A stretch of 64,000 bases of DNA from Streptococcus macacae NCTC 11558. GTDB taxonomy: Bacteria; Bacillota; Bacilli; Lactobacillales; Streptococcaceae. Under the pieces are notes generated by a model. That model saw nothing but the letters and a program-made list of their open reading frames with translations, searched no databases and was not told the origin of the DNA. The stretch lies in NCBI RefSeq assembly GCF_000187995.2, contig NZ_AEUW02000001.1, positions 1,178,001 through 1,242,000 of the forward strand, read 5' to 3'. Position numbers and translations under genes: made by a program. Below, piece by piece: positions 39,917-51,705 of the stretch. How positions within the stretch are numbered: the stretch's first letter is position 1; each line of letters begins with the position of its first letter.

Positions 39917-40774
39917 CTAAACAAGGGAACGGCGCTGCCTCAAAGCATTTTGCAGACTAAAAATGAGAACAGCAGCCGCTAAGATACCTATCACTATATA
40001 GTAAGTGTCAGTATTTGTCAATAAATCCTGCCAATTCAAACGAATTCCCATCAGCTTTTCAAAATGGCCTCTTGCTCTTTCCTGACTAAAATTATCTTTA
40101 AGAGCATCCGTCATGAGTGTTTGTCTAAATAAGGAAGCAATATAAGCACCCGGTGTCACTTTCATGATGGTTTGAGCGGTATCGGGCAGAGCACCGATAG
40201 GAACATAAGTGCCTACAAGGAAACCCGAAGCAGCTCCAAAAATGGTGGCCAGTTTACCAAGATTATCAACCGATTGAATCCTATTTACAATCAGAGCATT
40301 GATAAGGGTAAAAATAAGCGTATTTAAAATCATGATAAAGATGAGCTGCGGAAAAACGGTCCAAGAAAGCGCCACCTTATCCACAAAATAGAAATAAGTG
40401 CCCATGATGGTTAGCATCATAAGCTGCATCATAAAACCAACAAAGGCAGCACTGATAATATAACTAAAGGATAAAGGCCAATAACCCAAGTCTGTCATTA
40501 AAAGGTCTTGACGCACATGACTTTCTTTGTCTTTTGTCCACTGGGAGAGACTGGATAAAGTGGTTGTAATTCCTGTAATAGTCAGAGTACCGCCAATAAG
40601 CCAAGTATCTAAAAGCTGATTGGTATCATCAATCTGAGACCAAGACGATTCAATATTATCCTTTAGAAAGACTAAATAAAGAATAAAAGAAATCAAAGCC
40701 CCCATCAGTGAAAAAACAACACCGCTGCGGTTGCGAAAATAAAGCAAACAATTGCGTTTCACTAAAGTCAACAT
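39917..40774 (-). CDS. ABC-2 type transporter permease
   Basis: A 285-residue integral membrane protein with about six helices: N-terminal LLYFRNRSGVVFSLMGALISFILYLVFL, a long periplasmic-side loop, and the conserved VGTYVPIGALPDTAQTIMKVTPGAYIASLFRQTLM motif of ABC-2 permeases. Its gene directly follows the ATPase gene with no gap. Likely exports a lipid, drug or antimicrobial peptide. Confidence 0.9.
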   Translation of the reverse strand: MLTLVKRNCLLYFRNRSGVVFSLMGALISFILYLVFLKDNIESSWSQIDDTNQLLDTWLIGGTLTITGITTTLSSLSQWTKDKESHVRQDLLMTDLGYWPLSFSYIISAAFVGFMMQLMMLTIMGTYFYFVDKVALSWTVFPQLIFIMILNTLIFTLINALIVNRIQSVDNLGKLATIFGAASGFLVGTYVPIGALPDTAQTIMKVTPGAYIASLFRQTLMTDALKDNFSQERARGHFEKLMGIRLNWQDLLTNTDTYYIVIGILAAAVLIFSLQNALRQRRSLV

Positions 40775-41644
40775 TTAACGTACCTCCCGTCCAGTTAAAG
40801 CCATAAAAGCATCGTCCATTGTGCCAGAGCGAAATTCAAAATTATCAATCAAATCACGGCAGTGATTAATCACCTCCAAAGCCAAATGAGCTGTTTCTGG
40901 TTTCAAAATAATCTCTCCTTCTTTGACTTCCTCAATGATGGAATCATCCCGCAAGCGATCAAGCAGTGCCTCAACACTGCCTGTTTGCAGTTTAAGAATA
41001 TTTTTAGCATATTTTTCTTTGATCTGATCTGCCCTTCCCTGTGCAATAATCTGACCATGATCAACAATATAAACGTGATCAGCGCTGTCTGCTTCATCCA
41101 GATAATGTGTTGTCAAAACAATTGTCATTTTCTCCTTTTTTTGAAGCAGATTCAGCAAGTCCCAGATAGCTTCTCTGGTCTGGATATCAAGACCTGTTGT
41201 CGGTTCATCCAAAAAGAGAATATCCGGACTATTCAGCAGAGCACGCGCAATATCAACGCGTCTCTTTTGTCCTCCCGATAGGCTCCCGTATGGCTGATGC
41301 ATAAAATTAGTTAAGCCTAATTGTTCCGTCAGTCTCTCGATTTTCTCAAGGGTAACTCCCTTATACTGATGAGCACGAATCTGTAAATTTTCCTCAACAC
41401 TTAACATATCATCTAAAACACTGTTTTGAAAAACAGCACCGATTTTGACATGTTCACTAGCATAATGAACTCTCCCTGAATCTGGCTGTGACAGTCCAAT
41501 CAGCATTTGAATGGTCGAAGATTTTCCAGCACCGTTAGGTCCCAAAATAGCTGTAAAACTTCCCTTTTCGATTTCCAAATTGATATTATTTACTGCAATG
41601 TGGGAGCCGTAAGTTTTAATGAGACTTTGTGTTTTGAGTATCAT
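40775..41644 (-). CDS. ABC transporter ATP-binding protein
   Basis: A 289-residue ATPase: Walker A GPNGAGKSST (about 36-45), signature LSGGQKRR, Walker B ILFLDEPTTGLD, H-loop LTTHYLDEAD. The C-terminal extension is typical of DrrA/NodI-type drug or antibiotic exporters. First gene of a four-gene operon (ATPase, permease, LytTR, DUF3021). Being first, it may be what the LytTR regulator controls. Confidence 0.93.
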   Translation of the reverse strand: MILKTQSLIKTYGSHIAVNNINLEIEKGSFTAILGPNGAGKSSTIQMLIGLSQPDSGRVHYASEHVKIGAVFQNSVLDDMLSVEENLQIRAHQYKGVTLEKIERLTEQLGLTNFMHQPYGSLSGGQKRRVDIARALLNSPDILFLDEPTTGLDIQTREAIWDLLNLLQKKEKMTIVLTTHYLDEADSADHVYIVDHGQIIAQGRADQIKEKYAKNILKLQTGSVEALLDRLRDDSIIEEVKEGEIILKPETAHLALEVINHCRDLIDNFEFRSGTMDDAFMALTGREVR

Positions 41645-41782
41645 AATACATTTCCTTTCTTAACTGATCTGCCCTTAGTCTATCAAAAGCCAAACTAAAA
41701 ATCTTAGCTTTTTAGATAAGAGGTTAAAATGAATGGATAAGACGTCTCATTAGAAAAATAAAATACTGACTCTCTATAAAAG

Positions 41783-41815
41783 TATAAAAAAAGCAGGATA
41801 AGTTGCCCTGCTTTT
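41783..41815 (-). terminator. Terminator after the HAD phosphatase gene
   Basis: On the minus strand AAAGCAGG pairs with CCTGCTTT, followed by TTTTT (41783-41793). A second 9-bp hairpin, TTTAAACCA/TGGTTTAAA, lies at 41901-41921. The rest of 41645-41954 holds no gene. Confidence 0.7.
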
Positions 41816-41954
41816 GATTTTTACAATTCATATTGGAATTTCTGAAAAGTCTGATTTTCTCTTGCCTTTTCTTACTGCCTGTTTTTTACTATTTATCGCC
41901 TTTAAACCAAGCTGGTTTAAAGCTTAAGCTTTCTTTACACTTTTAAGCTGCTGC

Positions 41955-42782
41955 TTATAAGTTTTTTTGGAAGAGATGGTCATTAATGGCTTGGGCAACA
42001 CCTGCTTCATCATTGGATTTAGTTACAAAGTCTGCCACAGCCTTGACGTCTGGACTAGCATTTCCCATAGCCACACTAAAACCTGCTGCTGCCATCATTT
42101 CAAGATCATTTGCTGCATCTCCAATCGCCATAACATCTTGCATTGGAATCTGCAGCCTGTGAGCAATTTCTTTTAAACCGCTGGCCTTGTTAATACCTTT
42201 GGGCAATACCTCAAAGAGATAATCCTGGCTTCTTACTGTACTAAGACGGCTTTTTAATTTTGCTTCATTTTCTTTCTGAAAAGCTGTTATTTTATCTGGC
42301 TCCCCCATATACATGGCTTTAAAGACAGGCTTTTGTAAATGCTTTAGCTCTTCCAATGTGGTTGTTTTAGGTGTCGTAAAAACCAAGCTAGCATCATAGG
42401 CAACCAAGTCTGCTACCTTATCTGCAACAACTAAATAATCACTATCAACAATCAAAGTAAGATAAATTCCTGACTTCTGCTCCAGCAGATGATAAAGAAT
42501 GCTAATATCATCGAAAGCTAAACTGTGACAAGCAAGGAGCTGCCACTTTTCATCAATTGTATGCAAAGAACAGCCATTATTTAAAACAGCATACTCCTGT
42601 TCATCAGATAGAGCCAACTGAGCAAAATAAGGTTCAACTCCCGACTGCGCTCGGCCCGTACATATCACAATCTTATAGCCTGCATGCGCTGCTTTTTGGA
42701 GTGTTTCAATATTTCTCTGAGACAGTTCTTTTTGGCTGTCCAAAAGCGTCCCATCCATGTCAATAGCAATTAATTTAACCAC
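41955..42782 (-). CDS. Cof-type HAD-IIB phosphatase
   Basis: A 275-residue HAD hydrolase with motif I IAIDMDGTLLDS (nucleophile Asp8), the Cof-type cap domain, LPKGINKASGLKEIAHRL and motif IV AIGDAANDLEMMAAAGFSVAMGNA. Such enzymes (YidA, YwpJ, Cof) dephosphorylate sugar phosphates, FMN or PLP. Substrate unknown. Stands alone between the ABC/LytTR operon and copZ. Confidence 0.93.
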   Translation of the reverse strand: MVKLIAIDMDGTLLDSQKELSQRNIETLQKAAHAGYKIVICTGRAQSGVEPYFAQLALSDEQEYAVLNNGCSLHTIDEKWQLLACHSLAFDDISILYHLLEQKSGIYLTLIVDSDYLVVADKVADLVAYDASLVFTTPKTTTLEELKHLQKPVFKAMYMGEPDKITAFQKENEAKLKSRLSTVRSQDYLFEVLPKGINKASGLKEIAHRLQIPMQDVMAIGDAANDLEMMAAAGFSVAMGNASPDVKAVADFVTKSNDEAGVAQAINDHLFQKNL

Positions 42783-42925
42783 GATCTTACAACCTTTTCT
42801 AAATCATTCTATTGTCTAGTCTACCACAATTGAAAACAAAGGGATATAACTAGCGCCCTATTAAGTAAAAATGAGCCGTTTAATTTCAGAAAACAAAAAC
42901 AGTTTGTAGTAAATCTATTTGATCG

Positions 42926-43129
42926 CTACACTTCTGCTCCAAGCTCATAGTTGCTTCCCTTTAGAGCACGTTTTAGCGACCACTTGCTTGGATTGCCCCA
43001 AATTGTCACTTCATTTTTAGCAAGGTCAACCTTGACATGATCTACTTTTTTTAAGGCTGAAAAACGCTTTGTCACATTATCCGCACAGCCTTGGCATTTT
43101 AATCCTTTAATGTTATACGTTCTTTCCAT
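42926..43129 (-). CDS. copZ: Copper chaperone CopZ
   Basis: A 67-residue heavy-metal-associated domain: NIKGLKCQGCADNVTKRFSALKKVDHVKVDLAKNEVTIWG. The metal-binding pair is CQGC. CopZ carries copper(I) to CopY, which then leaves DNA. It lies 11 bases after copA and is the third gene of the copYAZ operon. The MxCxxC methionine is replaced by Leu (LKCQGC), unlike the canonical MTC. Confidence 0.9.
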   Translation of the reverse strand: MERTYNIKGLKCQGCADNVTKRFSALKKVDHVKVDLAKNEVTIWGNPSKWSLKRALKGSNYELGAEV

Positions 43130-43140
43130 GATTTTCTCCT

Positions 43141-45369
43141 TTAAAGTTTCTTAATTTTGAGGCGAAGGGCATTTAAAACAACGGAGACAGAACTAAAACT
43201 CATAGCAAGTCCCGCAATCATCGGATCTAACAAAGGTCCGCCAAAAAGATAAAGTCCTCCCATAGCAATAGGAATGGATAGGATATTATAGATAAAAGCC
43301 CAAAAAAGATTTTCTTTAACAGTGGCAATCGTAGCACGGCTAATTTTAAGCGCCTTAACCATATCAAGCATAGCAGGTTTCATCAGAATAATATCTGCCG
43401 ATTCCATGGCAATGTCTGCGCCAGAACCCATAGAAATACCAATATCAGCTGTCGCTAGAGCAGGTGCATCATTGATACCATCACCAACCATAGCTACCTT
43501 CTTTCCTTGGGCCTGTAAATCAACAATAGCCTGCGTTTTTTCCTGGGGTAAGACTTGACTAATAACAGAAGCAATCCCTGCTTCTTTTGCAATAGCCTGA
43601 GCTGTTGCTTCATTATCACCTGTCAGCATAACTACTTCAATCCCCATATTCTCTAAAGCTTTAACGGTTGCTGCACTATCGCTCTTGAGCTTATCAGCAA
43701 TAGTTATCAGCCCAAGCAATTGCCCATCACCAGCAATAAAAATCGCTGTTTCTCCCTTAGCCGTTGCTGCCTGAAAATCTGCCTGAGCTTGCCTTAGAGA
43801 GATACCTTCTTGAAGCAGCAATGTGTCATTACCAACCAGCAGCGTTTGATCAGCAACACGCCCTTTTAGTCCAAGTCCTGTCAGAGCAGCAAAATCCTCT
43901 GCGCTTCTTAACGAAATCCCTTCTTTTTTAGCATAATCTACAATTGCCTGACTAAGAGGATGTTCAGAAAGAGCTTCTAAAGAAGCTGTCAGCTGCAGCA
44001 AGTCTGCTCTGTCACTGTATACAAAATAACGGATAACTTCCGGCTGGCCTTGTGTAAGAGTCCCAGTCTTATCAAAAACAATGGTACCAAGCTGATGGGC
44101 TAATTCTAAGACATCACCGCGTTTATAAAGGATACCATTTTCAGCGGCACGGCCTGTCCCAACCATGATAGCCGTGGGCGTTGCAAGCCCTAAGGCACAA
44201 GGGCAGGCAATGACCAGAACTGCCACACTGACCGTCATTGAAAAAGTAAAATTCTCTCCCATAACAAAATACCAAAAGAGACCCGTCAAAACAGCAAGCG
44301 CTATAATAACAGGAACAAAGACGGCAGACACCTTATCAGCAATCTTAGCAATTGGCGCCTTGGTTTGCTGCGCATCTTCCACCAATTTAATAATTTGTGC
44401 CAGCAGGGTTTCATCACCCACTTTTTCAGCTTCAAAAATCAGGCTCCCCTGACCATTGATAGAGCCAGCATAAACAGGGCTGTCAGGATTTTTCTCAATT
44501 GGGACAGACTCTCCGGTTAACATGGACTCATCAATAGTAGAATGCCCTGAGAGAACACGGCCGTCTACCGGAATTTTTTCACCAGGTTTGACCAAAAGAT
44601 GATCTCCAATTTCCACCTGCTCAATAGCGACTTTAACTTCTTCTCCATCCTGCCAAAGGGTAGCTTCTTTGGCAGATAAATGCATTAATTTTTTAATAGC
44701 GTCAGACGTCCGGCCTTTAGATAGCGTTTCAAAATACTTTCCTAAAGTAATAAGCGTTAAAATCACAGCAACCGACTCATAGTAGAGATGATGGGCATGA
44801 TGAACATGTCCCAGATAAATATGGTAAGTCCCATAGAGACTGTAAAGAAAAGCTGCCGTTGTTGCCAAAGCAACCAGCGAATCCATATTAGGCCGGCCTT
44901 TAAAAAGGGCTCTAAATCCTCTGGCATAGAAAGTCCAGCTTAAGGCAATAACAGGAATCGTCAGCAGCAGTAAGACAGTTGCATAAGTCACAGCGGCTCT
45001 GCTTGGTGCTAAAAAATGCGGCAAGGGCAAGCCAATCATACTGCCCATGGCAATATAAAAAAGAGGAAGGGTAAAAATTGAAGTCCCTAACAGGCGCTTT
45101 TTGATAGCACCTAACTGATCTTCTTCTCGCTCTTCTTGATTCTTATCCAATGTTGGATCATAAACTTTAGCACCATAACCTGCAGACGCAACAGCCTTAG
45201 CAATATCTGCTTGGCTAAGCTTAGCCCTGTCATAATCTAGCGTCATTTTTTCTGTAGTGAGATTCACTGCTGCATCTTCAACACCGTCTAATTTCTTAAC
45301 AGCATTCTCAACAGTGACAGCACAGGAAGCACAGGTCATTCCATCTATTAAAAAGACTTCTTTACTCAT
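43141..45369 (-). CDS. copA: Copper-exporting P1B-type ATPase
   Basis: A 742-residue P-type ATPase. An N-terminal HMA domain with GMTCASC (about 10-16), eight membrane helices, the transport motif ACPCALG (about 386), the phosphorylation motif DKTGTLT, TGES in the actuator domain, HP of the nucleotide domain (SEHPLSQA) and GDGINDAP. It pumps copper(I) out of the cell. Start overlaps the copY stop by 4 bases. Confidence 0.96.
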   Translation of the reverse strand: MSKEVFLIDGMTCASCAVTVENAVKKLDGVEDAAVNLTTEKMTLDYDRAKLSQADIAKAVASAGYGAKVYDPTLDKNQEEREEDQLGAIKKRLLGTSIFTLPLFYIAMGSMIGLPLPHFLAPSRAAVTYATVLLLLTIPVIALSWTFYARGFRALFKGRPNMDSLVALATTAAFLYSLYGTYHIYLGHVHHAHHLYYESVAVILTLITLGKYFETLSKGRTSDAIKKLMHLSAKEATLWQDGEEVKVAIEQVEIGDHLLVKPGEKIPVDGRVLSGHSTIDESMLTGESVPIEKNPDSPVYAGSINGQGSLIFEAEKVGDETLLAQIIKLVEDAQQTKAPIAKIADKVSAVFVPVIIALAVLTGLFWYFVMGENFTFSMTVSVAVLVIACPCALGLATPTAIMVGTGRAAENGILYKRGDVLELAHQLGTIVFDKTGTLTQGQPEVIRYFVYSDRADLLQLTASLEALSEHPLSQAIVDYAKKEGISLRSAEDFAALTGLGLKGRVADQTLLVGNDTLLLQEGISLRQAQADFQAATAKGETAIFIAGDGQLLGLITIADKLKSDSAATVKALENMGIEVVMLTGDNEATAQAIAKEAGIASVISQVLPQEKTQAIVDLQAQGKKVAMVGDGINDAPALATADIGISMGSGADIAMESADIILMKPAMLDMVKALKISRATIATVKENLFWAFIYNILSIPIAMGGLYLFGGPLLDPMIAGLAMSFSSVSVVLNALRLKIKKL

Positions 45370-45809
45370 CTTGATGTCACCTCCAACGGTTCATGGCAAG
45401 AACACTGGCCTAAAATACAATGGCACTCAACCTCAGCTGCAGCACTGGCTTTTTTGGATAATAGCAAAGCTTCTAAGTCTTCAATATCAGACATAGTCAT
45501 AGGCGTTTCTTGGATTAAGTTTTTGATTAGCGCTTTGTGCTTTTTCAAGCAGATACGCGAAAAAAGATCAGATACCTGCTGATTTAAGGCTTCTTCTTCT
45601 GTCATGACACTAGAATAAATGTATTTTCGCCCTTGACGCTGACTGGTCAAATAGCCTTTTTCCGATAAGCGAGTGATCAAGGTTTTGATCGTTGAAGCCG
45701 ACCAGTCATAGGCCTGCCCCAATACCGCAATGATCTCACTGCTGCTTGTCGCCTTCTTGGCCCAGACTACTCGCATAACTTCCCATTCTGCATTAGAAAT
45801 AACTGCCAT
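45366..45809 (-). CDS. copY: Copper-responsive repressor CopY
   Basis: Penicillinase-repressor (BlaI/MecI) family winged-helix protein with the metal site CxCx4CxC at the C-terminus (CHCILGQCSC). Start: the frame opens at 45824, but AAGGTG precedes the ATG at 45807-45809 and MAVISNAEWEVMRVVW is the normal family start; 147 residues. CopY represses the operon and releases DNA when copper displaces zinc. Confidence 0.94.
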   Translation of the reverse strand: MAVISNAEWEVMRVVWAKKATSSSEIIAVLGQAYDWSASTIKTLITRLSEKGYLTSQRQGRKYIYSSVMTEEEALNQQVSDLFSRICLKKHKALIKNLIQETPMTMSDIEDLEALLLSKKASAAAEVECHCILGQCSCHEPLEVTSR

Positions 45810-45825
45810 AGCATTCACCTTCATT

Positions 45826-45869
45826 TACATTTGTAGATTTATTATAAAAAATATATCTACATTTGTCAA
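45826..45869 (-). promoter_or_regulatory. copYAZ promoter with two cop boxes
   Basis: Consensus TTGACA (45864-45869), 17-base spacer and TATAAT (45841-45846) on the minus strand. One cop box, TACATTTGTA (45826-45835), lies downstream of the -10; the second, TACATTTGTC (45858-45867), overlaps the -35. TACAnnTGTA is the known CopY operator. Confidence 0.9.
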
Positions 45870-45913
45870 CAAAAAAAGAAAAAGCCCCCCAAACCCTGCT
45901 CGCCCTTTGCTTT

Positions 45914-46006
45914 TAATAGGCCATGAAAATCAAAAAGCAAAGCAGGCAATGCTAAGGCAGAGCGAGGTGATGCTGGCCTCGTTTGAAGAGATTTTCAAAG
46001 CGCATA
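45914..46006. repeat. RUP-like repeat, decayed copy 2
   Basis: AATGAAAATCAAAAAGCAAA-like left arm (here CATGAAAATCAAAAAGCAAAG) and GTTTGAAGAGATTTTCAAAG right arm, with the TGCTGGCCTCG middle, repeat the element at 32048. The outer TACTC/GAGTA ends are lost. Confidence 0.5.
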
Positions 46007-46141
46007 AAAGAAAAACAAAAAAGGCAGACCCCTGTGATGACTTTTTTTCTGTCATAAGGGGCTGCCTCAGCTTTTACAAATATAAGCTTTATAGCGTTTA
46101 GCTATCTTAAAAGCCAAAACACTGCTTCTTAGAAAGAGGCT

Positions 46142-47998
<1,857 letters not shown>

Positions 47999-48018
47999 TT
48001 ATACTCCATTTCATTCAA

Positions 48019-49278
48019 TCAAAAGAATGTTCGCATGATGTCATTCCAGGTTACCGCTATCATAAGCGCAACCATCACCAAGACACCTGCAAGTGTAACA
48101 TAGGTCTCTGTTTCCTGACGAAGAGGTTTCTTTCTGACGGCTTCAATCAGATTGATTAAAATCTTACCGCCATCTAGAGCAGGTATAGGAATCAAATTAA
48201 AAATTCCTAGATTAATCGAAAGCAGAGCCATTAATTCCAAGACCTGAATGATCCCTTCTTTAGCTGCTGTACTGCTCATTTGATAAATCGCTACAGGCCC
48301 TCCTAATTTATTAAGATTAGGATGCAAAATAAGATTTTTTAAGGCATTCAAAATCCTAAAAGCACTGTCCCAAGACAGTTTGAAAGCTCCGGCTACCTTA
48401 TCTGTAAGGCCTGTTTTCAAAGCCGGCATAACACCTATAGTATACCTGCCCTTTACTTTCTTAGGACGGACATTAAAGGTTTTAAGCCCATGCTTGGTTT
48501 TAGCCCTAATCTTAATTTTTTCATTGGCTTTCAAATTTGCTGTGGCTTTATGGACAGCATCTGTCAGTGTCGCCCAGTCTTTAACTTTTTCATTTTCAAT
48601 TTTTAAGATACGGTCATTATCTTGAAAACCCGCCTTTTCAACAGCAGATTGCGGAGAAATACGGACTTGATTGCTGGCTTCATTGGGAACTCCCCCTTGG
48701 ATAAAAACAAGCAGCATAAAGACCAGAATCCCCAAAATGAAGTTATTCATAGGGCCTGCAAAATTCGTGATTAAACGGCCTTTGATACTGGCTTTTTGGT
48801 ATTGGACATCAAGGGGAGCAATGCGGATCTCTGTGCCGTCTTCTTCAATGATAGTAGCATCATGGTCTACTTTATAGGTTTTCGTCTCATCAAGCACACG
48901 GCCAGTAATCTCAAGCTTATCTTCCAGATCATAGGCCGTAACATAGATAGGCAGGCTCGTTTGATCCTGCTGCTTGTCAGATAGATTGATGCGCGTGACA
49001 AGCCCTTGATCATTTAAGGTCAATGCCGCAGGGCTCCCTGTCTTAATCTCAGTGCTGTCTTCCCCCCAGCCGGCCATACGGACATAGCCGCCTAAAGGAA
49101 GGATTCTAATGGTATAAGCAGTCCCGTCTTTTCCCTGATGGGCAAAGACCTTAGGCCCCATCCCGATAGCAAACTCACGAACCAAAATACCTGATTTTTT
49201 AGCAAAATAGAAATGTCCATATTCATGAACAAGAACTAAGATCCCAAAAATAATGATGAAGGTTATTATTCCTGACAT
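48019..49278 (-). CDS. eep: RIP zinc metalloprotease (Eep/RseP, site-2 protease)
   Basis: A 419-residue intramembrane protease: zinc motif HEYGH at residues 18-22 in the first helix, a PDZ domain (about 195-265), and [12 protein letters not shown] near the C-terminus for the third zinc ligand. In streptococci Eep clips lipoprotein signal peptides and precursors of pheromones such as SHP and XIP-type peptides. Located between cdsA and proS. Confidence 0.94.
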   Translation of the reverse strand: MSGIITFIIIFGILVLVHEYGHFYFAKKSGILVREFAIGMGPKVFAHQGKDGTAYTIRILPLGGYVRMAGWGEDSTEIKTGSPAALTLNDQGLVTRINLSDKQQDQTSLPIYVTAYDLEDKLEITGRVLDETKTYKVDHDATIIEEDGTEIRIAPLDVQYQKASIKGRLITNFAGPMNNFILGILVFMLLVFIQGGVPNEASNQVRISPQSAVEKAGFQDNDRILKIENEKVKDWATLTDAVHKATANLKANEKIKIRAKTKHGLKTFNVRPKKVKGRYTIGVMPALKTGLTDKVAGAFKLSWDSAFRILNALKNLILHPNLNKLGGPVAIYQMSSTAAKEGIIQVLELMALLSINLGIFNLIPIPALDGGKILINLIEAVRKKPLRQETETYVTLAGVLVMVALMIAVTWNDIMRTFF

Positions 49279-49293
49279 AAAGACAATCTCCCC

Positions 49294-50088
49294 TTAGAAC
49301 AATCCAAAGAAGTGCATGATGGGAAAAACAAAGATCATACTGTCAAAACGATCCAAAATACCACCATGTCCTGGAATTAATTTTCCAGAATCTTTCACTC
49401 CGTAAAAACGTTTCACAGCACTCTCTACCAAGTCGCCAAATTGGGCAAAAATACTAAAGACAGCGACCAGCAGGAGCATGACAAGAAAAGGATAAGGAGC
49501 ATAAACAGTCCTGTCTGCTAACATAAAAATAAAAGCCACAACGACTGCTGATAAGATCCCGCCAAGACTTCCTTCAATCGTTTTATTAGGCGATACAGAC
49601 GGCATCAGCTTTCTTTGGCCAAATTGACGGCCAATCATGTAGGCTCCGATATCTGTAGCCCAAACAATAAAAAGCGCTAAGAAAACCTTATCAAGCCCTG
49701 CAATACGAGCGTTAACCAAGTTTTGAAAACCTATCCCCACATATAAACTGGAAGCAATGGGAAAGGCCGCATCTTCAAAAGAATAGCTCCCCATATTTAA
49801 AACCGTTCCAGACAAAATGAAAAAGATAACAATACTAAAAGCGCTAAAACTGCTGTCCATAGGCAAAAATGTTAAATAGCTGCCTAAAGGAATGGTCAGG
49901 ACAAAGGCCGCTAACATAGCTAAAATACCTTCAAATGAAAAGATTTCCAAACCCTTCATTTTTAACAGTTCCATGACACCTATAGCCGCCAAAACAGCAG
50001 CAAAAAGCTGGAAAAAAATTCCGCCTAAAAATAAGAAAGGCAGAAAAACAGCCAAGGCTACCCCTCCAAAAATAACGCGTTTCTGCAT
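49294..50088 (-). CDS. cdsA: Phosphatidate cytidylyltransferase
   Basis: A 264-residue membrane enzyme that makes CDP-diacylglycerol, the precursor of phosphatidylglycerol and cardiolipin. Seven or eight helices and the CDP-alcohol motif VESAVKRFYGVKDSGKLIPGHGGILDRFDS near the C-terminus. 18 bases behind uppS and 15 before eep. Confidence 0.95.
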   Translation of the reverse strand: MQKRVIFGGVALAVFLPFLFLGGIFFQLFAAVLAAIGVMELLKMKGLEIFSFEGILAMLAAFVLTIPLGSYLTFLPMDSSFSAFSIVIFFILSGTVLNMGSYSFEDAAFPIASSLYVGIGFQNLVNARIAGLDKVFLALFIVWATDIGAYMIGRQFGQRKLMPSVSPNKTIEGSLGGILSAVVVAFIFMLADRTVYAPYPFLVMLLLVAVFSIFAQFGDLVESAVKRFYGVKDSGKLIPGHGGILDRFDSMIFVFPIMHFFGLF

Positions 50089-50106
50089 AGTAAACGACTC
50101 CTCTTT

Positions 50107-50862
50107 CTAAACACCGCCAAAGCGACGGTTGCGACGATTAAATTCTTCAACAGCAAGACGCAGAGCTTCCCTGTCAAAATCAGGCCAGAGTGTGTCTGTA
50201 AAGTAGAACTCACTGTAAGCGGCCTGCCAGGGCAGAAAATTGCTCAGCCGCTTTTCACCGCTTGTCCTGATAATCAAATCTGGATCTCGGTAAAGATAAG
50301 GCAGCTGATGGGTCATTAGATAATTAGCCAGCAAATCCTCTGTAATATCTCCAGGATTAAAACGAGCATCTAAGACATCCTGGGCGATTAGTTTTACAGC
50401 TTGTGTAATCTCTGCTCGTCCGCCATAGTTTAAAGCAAAGTTTAAGATAAGCCCTGAGTTATGCTTGGTCAAGTCCATAGCACGCTCTAAAGCCTCTAAT
50501 GTCGGTGCCGGAAGCTTTTCTCGCTCACCGATAACGGTGATGCGGACATTGTTTTTATGAAGCTCTGGAACATATTTTTCAAAAAACTCAACCGGCAGCC
50601 GCATAATAAAGGCCACCTCATCCTTAGGACGGGTCCAGTTTTCCGTTGAAAAAGCATAGACCGTAAGCACTTTAACGCCTAGATCTGACGCCCCTATCGT
50701 CACATCCTGCAAGGCATCCATGCCGGCCTTATGGCCAAAAACCCTAGGCTTCATTCTTTTTTTGGCCCAGCGGCCATTGCCATCCATAATAATAGCAATG
50801 TGGCTGGGAATCTTAGCCAGTTTTTTTACTTCTTTTTTTCTTTTACTTTTAAATGTAAACAT
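50107..50862 (-). CDS. uppS: Undecaprenyl diphosphate synthase
   Basis: A 251-residue cis-prenyltransferase that adds eight isoprene units to farnesyl diphosphate, making the C55 carrier for wall synthesis. IAIIMDGNGRWAKKR (about 25), YAFSTENWTRPKDEVAFIM and RTSGEKRLSNFLPWQAAYSEFYFTDTLWPDF. First gene of the uppS-cdsA-eep-proS operon. The KRKKEVKKLAK N-terminal stretch is a few residues longer than many homologues. Confidence 0.96.
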   Translation of the reverse strand: MFTFKSKRKKEVKKLAKIPSHIAIIMDGNGRWAKKRMKPRVFGHKAGMDALQDVTIGASDLGVKVLTVYAFSTENWTRPKDEVAFIMRLPVEFFEKYVPELHKNNVRITVIGEREKLPAPTLEALERAMDLTKHNSGLILNFALNYGGRAEITQAVKLIAQDVLDARFNPGDITEDLLANYLMTHQLPYLYRDPDLIIRTSGEKRLSNFLPWQAAYSEFYFTDTLWPDFDREALRLAVEEFNRRNRRFGGV

Positions 50863-51031
50863 GCTTTTTCCTTAAAAAAGATACTATTTTTACATTTTAC
50901 CATAATTTCCACTTTGTGAATAGCTTTTAATGAAGACTTAAAAGGCCCAGCCTTTTCTGTACTGACTGCTAAAAGCCGGACATTCAGCCGAGCGATTAAC
51001 TGACAGCCTCATGAAAGACTGGACATTTTCC

Positions 51032-51463
51032 TTATTCTTCAGCAGCAGCGTCTTTGTCAGCAGAATCTGCCGGCTCTTTGTCAGATTCAGCGGATTCAGA
51101 AAGCTGCTCAGCTTCCTCATTTTCTGGCTCTTGACTGGCTTGTGAAGTCTCAATCGCCTGGCTGCTTTCTTGATCCTGAGCTCTTTCTTCTTCTGCTGTT
51201 TGGCCTGCTTTTTGCACAACTCTTTTTATAGCGGTCATCTCAAAAGGCAGGTAAACACCGTCAACATCAAGTACAAGCTTTTGCTCCTGTGCATCCACTT
51301 CATCAACCGTCGCATACAGACCGCCAATGGTAATGACCTCATCTCCTTTAGCAATCGCATTGAGCTGATTTTGACGCTCCTGAGCCTGCTTTCTTTGGGA
51401 ACGCTGCATAAAAAAGATAGCACCTATCAGGATGATCAACATAACAATAGTAGTATAAGACAT
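51032..51463 (-). CDS. yajC: YajC, preprotein translocase auxiliary subunit
   Basis: A 143-residue protein with one N-terminal membrane helix (YTTIVMLIILIGAIFFMQRSQRKQAQERQ) followed by the YajC domain (NAIAKGDEVITIGGLYATVDEVDAQEQKLVLDVDGVYLPFEMTAIKRVV). After that comes an acidic, low-complexity tail of about 50 residues (Glu, Ser, Ala, Asp, Gln) that is longer than in many relatives. YajC joins SecDF at the Sec translocon. Its neighbour uppS is 169 bases downstream. Confidence 0.9.
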   Translation of the reverse strand: MSYTTIVMLIILIGAIFFMQRSQRKQAQERQNQLNAIAKGDEVITIGGLYATVDEVDAQEQKLVLDVDGVYLPFEMTAIKRVVQKAGQTAEEERAQDQESSQAIETSQASQEPENEEAEQLSESAESDKEPADSADKDAAAEE

Positions 51464-51705
51464 AATATTCTCCTCTTTATAAATAAGTCATCACATACTA
51501 TACCAAAATTAAGCCTTAAGGGCAAGTCAGCAGGCCTAGAAAGATAAAAGGAGCCCCTAGTGCTCACTTTTTGTCTGCTTGCTTATCTTTTTAGATAGGA
51601 CTTCTGTTTTGAATGAGCAACAAGCCTTTTGCAGTCCCGCTCTTGCCCAGCTGATGGCTGACTGAGGCTTTCCGCAAAGGAGCTGTGCTTTTTTAGCCTT
51701 TTAGC

